A program made the position numbers and the translations under genes. From positions 1-6,285 of the forward strand of contig JAGKUT010000049.1 of NCBI GenBank assembly GCA_021152765.1: a DNA stretch of 6,285 nt, read 5' to 3'. Within the stretch, counting starts at the first letter, position 1, and the number at the start of each line of letters is the position of its first letter. This document shows, piece by piece, positions 5,153-6,285 of this stretch. The notes beneath the pieces are model-generated. The model ran no database searches. It worked only from the letters and a program-made list of their open reading frames with translations, and was not told the DNA's origin. Origin of the DNA: Actinomycetes bacterium. Its GTDB lineage: Bacteria > Bacillota_I > Bacilli_A > RF39 > UBA660.

Positions 5153-5195
5153 CAATATCACCTCCTTATCACAAAAGGAATGGAGGAAGACACTC
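5147..5195. repeat. Direct repeat, copy 2 (toxin start codon and leader)
   Basis: TTTCATCAATA (5147-5157), AAAAGGAATG (5173-5182) and GACACTC (5189-5195) repeat the blocks of 5017-5044 with 9/11, 9/10 and 7/7 identity. Gaps of 15 nt (holding most of the Shine-Dalgarno) and 6 nt separate them here. The first block contains the complement of the toxin ATG. Confidence 0.65.
5157..5186 (-). promoter_or_regulatory. Strong Shine-Dalgarno of the toxin gene, with self-sequestering leader
   Basis: In the toxin mRNA the site AAGGAGGTGAT (5167-5157) can pair with CCTCC (5186-5182) through GGAGG (5165-5161), 5 bp, or alternatively TCCTT (5179-5175) with AAGGA (5167-5163), 5 bp. Either fold hides the ribosome site, a feature often seen in type I toxin mRNAs to prevent early translation. 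Confidence 0.5.
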
Positions 5196-5197
5196 AC

Positions 5198-5209
5198 ATC
5201 AAATATCCT
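5198..5209 (-). repeat. Inverted copy of the antitoxin 5' motif at the toxin mRNA 5' end
   Basis: Read on the minus strand, AGGATATTTGAT (5209-5198) matches AGGACATTTGAT (4991-5002, plus strand) at 11 of 12 positions; both are followed by a TTCCTC segment able to pair with AGGA. The two convergent RNAs may therefore start with related hairpins. Confidence 0.45.
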
Positions 5210-5215
5210 ATAATA

Positions 5216-5245
5216 ATTTTACTACAAATTAACTAATCAAATCAA
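5216..5245 (-). promoter_or_regulatory. Promoter of the toxin gene
   Basis: On the minus strand, TTGATT (5245-5240) and TAAAAT (5221-5216) are 18 nt apart. The start would be near 5209, giving a leader of about 57 nt that begins at the AGGATATTTGAT motif. Confidence 0.6.
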
Positions 5246-5291
5246 GTGAAAAAGATTATTTTTAATAATTATTACGCTATGTAAAAATATT

Positions 5292-5324
5292 TTGATAGTA
5301 TTTTTTCATTTAATAATATATAAT
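5292..5324 (+). promoter_or_regulatory. Possible promoter region of the last XRE gene
   Basis: TTGATA (5292-5297) and TATAAT (5319-5324) both lie before the gene at 5349 but are 21 nt apart, longer than usual; TAATAT (5314-5319), 16 nt from the -35, is a weaker alternative. The rest of 5246-5291 is AT-only sequence in which I see no gene or convincing structure. Confidence 0.35.
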
Positions 5325-5348
5325 TATGTTAGGTTAAAGAGGTGTTTT

Positions 5349-6285
5349 ATGGATTTAGGAAAAACTTTACAGGATTTGCGTAAGAGTAAAAATATTTCTC
5401 AAGAGGATATAGCTTCTATTTTAAATGTCTCCAGGCAAACTATATCAAATTGGGAAAATTCTAAATCTTATCCCGATATTCTGTCATTGATGACATTGTG
5501 TGATATATATAAAATATCATTTGATGATTTATTAAAAGATAACAAAGATTTATTAAATATCATCAAAAAAAAAGAAAGAAAAAAGAATATTATTATTACA
5601 TGTATTTTTGCTATTATTGTGCCTTCATTGATATTATTATATTGTCTTTTCTTTAGAAATTACTTTGATAAGATAAGTAGTATTAAAAGTGAAATACAAA
5701 TGATTATAAGCAGTAATAATAGCTTAGTTGAAATAAAAAAATCAAAGATTTATAACAAAGATGAAATGACTGAAAACTACATAAAAATTACTGATTCAGA
5801 GTATAAGCATATAACATCATTTTTAGAAAGTAATAATTATAAATATAGCTCTGTATATATGTTAATGGATTATCATAATGAATCAACTGATATTATGGGT
5901 TATGAGCCTTTTCAAATGATATTTAAAACTATTAATTCGGAATCTTCACCATTTATATGGACCCCCAATAGTTTAGATATAGTAATATGTGATAATGATA
6001 TTCCTAAAGAAAAAATAATAGGTAATATCCCATCTAATAATAACGAGATAGTGATTTCTAATGTCCTAGCAAATTTTATAATTAATAATGGTCTAAAAAC
6101 AACTAATGGTGATTTTTATCCTAAAAATTATGACGATATTATAAATTTTAAAGGCTATTATTATTTTAGTGATTATAAAATTAAGATATCTGGCATTATA
6201 GACTATGAACTATCTGAATTTCATAATATCAAAGACATATCATGGAAAGATTATAACAGCGATTATGAACAATATAGTGATACTG
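5349..6285 (+). CDS. XRE HTH domain joined by one membrane helix to an ABC-permease-like outside domain (partial)
   Basis: The frame is open from ATG 5349 (AGAGGTG at 5338-5344, 4 nt spacing) to the window edge, 312 residues so far. Residues 4-63 are an XRE helix-turn-helix (I-S-Q-E-D-I-A-S-I-L-N-V-S-R-Q-T-I-S-N-W-E-N, then P-D-I-L-S-L). A Lys/Arg-rich stretch (73-79) leads into one hydrophobic helix at about 80-102; the remainder should be outside. Residues 205-300 resemble, from memory, the MacB-like extracellular segment of Bacillota ABC permeases: an E233-I-V-I-S-N-V-L-A-N-F-I-I-N-N-G core, F-Y-P-K-N-Y-D-D-I-I near 256-265, Y-Y-Y-F-S-D-Y-K-I-K-I-S-G-I-I-D near 270-285, and I-K-D-I-S-W. 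In those transporters an ATPase comes first; here a DNA-binding domain holds that place. FtsX-type helices might follow beyond the edge. Codon use (ATT, TAT, TCT, some CGT) differs from the left genes. Likely a one-component membrane sensor-regulator or a rebuilt transporter fragment. Confidence 0.85.
   Translation, partial: MDLGKTLQDLRKSKNISQEDIASILNVSRQTISNWENSKSYPDILSLMTLCDIYKISFDDLLKDNKDLLNIIKKKERKKNIIITCIFAIIVPSLILLYCLFFRNYFDKISSIKSEIQMIISSNNSLVEIKKSKIYNKDEMTENYIKITDSEYKHITSFLESNNYKYSSVYMLMDYHNESTDIMGYEPFQMIFKTINSESSPFIWTPNSLDIVICDNDIPKEKIIGNIPSNNNEIVISNVLANFIINNGLKTTNGDFYPKNYDDIINFKGYYYFSDYKIKISGIIDYELSEFHNIKDISWKDYNSDYEQYSDT

Noticed and set aside
5251..5273. Minus-strand terminator from the ATTATT/AATAAT inverted repeat followed by CTTTTT
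   Set aside because: The stem is AT-only and 6 bp, there is no minus-strand gene to its right in the window that needs it, and the sequence is otherwise plain AT-rich spacer.

Overview
The window is AT-rich, low-GC bacterial DNA with strong AGGAGG-type ribosome binding sites, sigma70-like promoters and compact hairpin + T-run terminators. Arg is mostly AGA, Ile mostly ATA in the left genes, all visible stops are TAA or TAG, and Trp is TGG. This fits an uncultured Bacillota/Mycoplasmatota-type Bacilli lineage (RF39-like gut bacteria are one possibility); the exact taxon is inference.

Left part (1-2466): the tail of an upstream gene (possibly RecD2-like helicase) and a 46-residue Met-rich one-helix protein end at a hairpin terminator. 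The T-run of that terminator overlaps the -35 of a near-consensus promoter. This promoter drives a two-gene operon: a DUF2779 protein joining a Cas4-like PD-(D/E)XK nuclease half to a DEDDy-exonuclease-like half, then a membrane-anchored protein with an outside domain. A terminator closes the operon.

Middle (2467-4920): a non-coding stretch holds a promoter candidate and a second terminator-like hairpin directly before a histidine phosphatase gene. This is followed, with the Shine-Dalgarno abutting its stop codon, by a cation diffusion facilitator (zinc-type HxxxD/HxxxD sites) with a natural poly-His tail. Next comes an XRE helix-turn-helix protein with two membrane helices and a C-terminal four-Cys zinc ribbon; it also carries an internal ribosome binding site and ATG that could yield an HTH-less form.

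Right part (4921-6285): between two membrane-anchored XRE proteins lies what I read as an undescribed type I toxin-antitoxin locus. A 30-residue basic, single-helix peptide is encoded on the minus strand behind an 11-nt perfect Shine-Dalgarno match. A ~109-nt RNA with its own extended -10 promoter is transcribed towards it on the plus strand, and the two share one terminator hairpin at their 3' ends. Three short collinear direct repeats would let the RNA pair with the toxin start codon and leader. The layout resembles the plasmid par/Fst system, but the peptide lacks the Fst motif. The window ends inside a gene that joins an XRE domain, one membrane helix and an outside segment resembling the extracellular (MacB-like) part of ABC permeases; its codon use differs from the left genes, suggesting accessory DNA.
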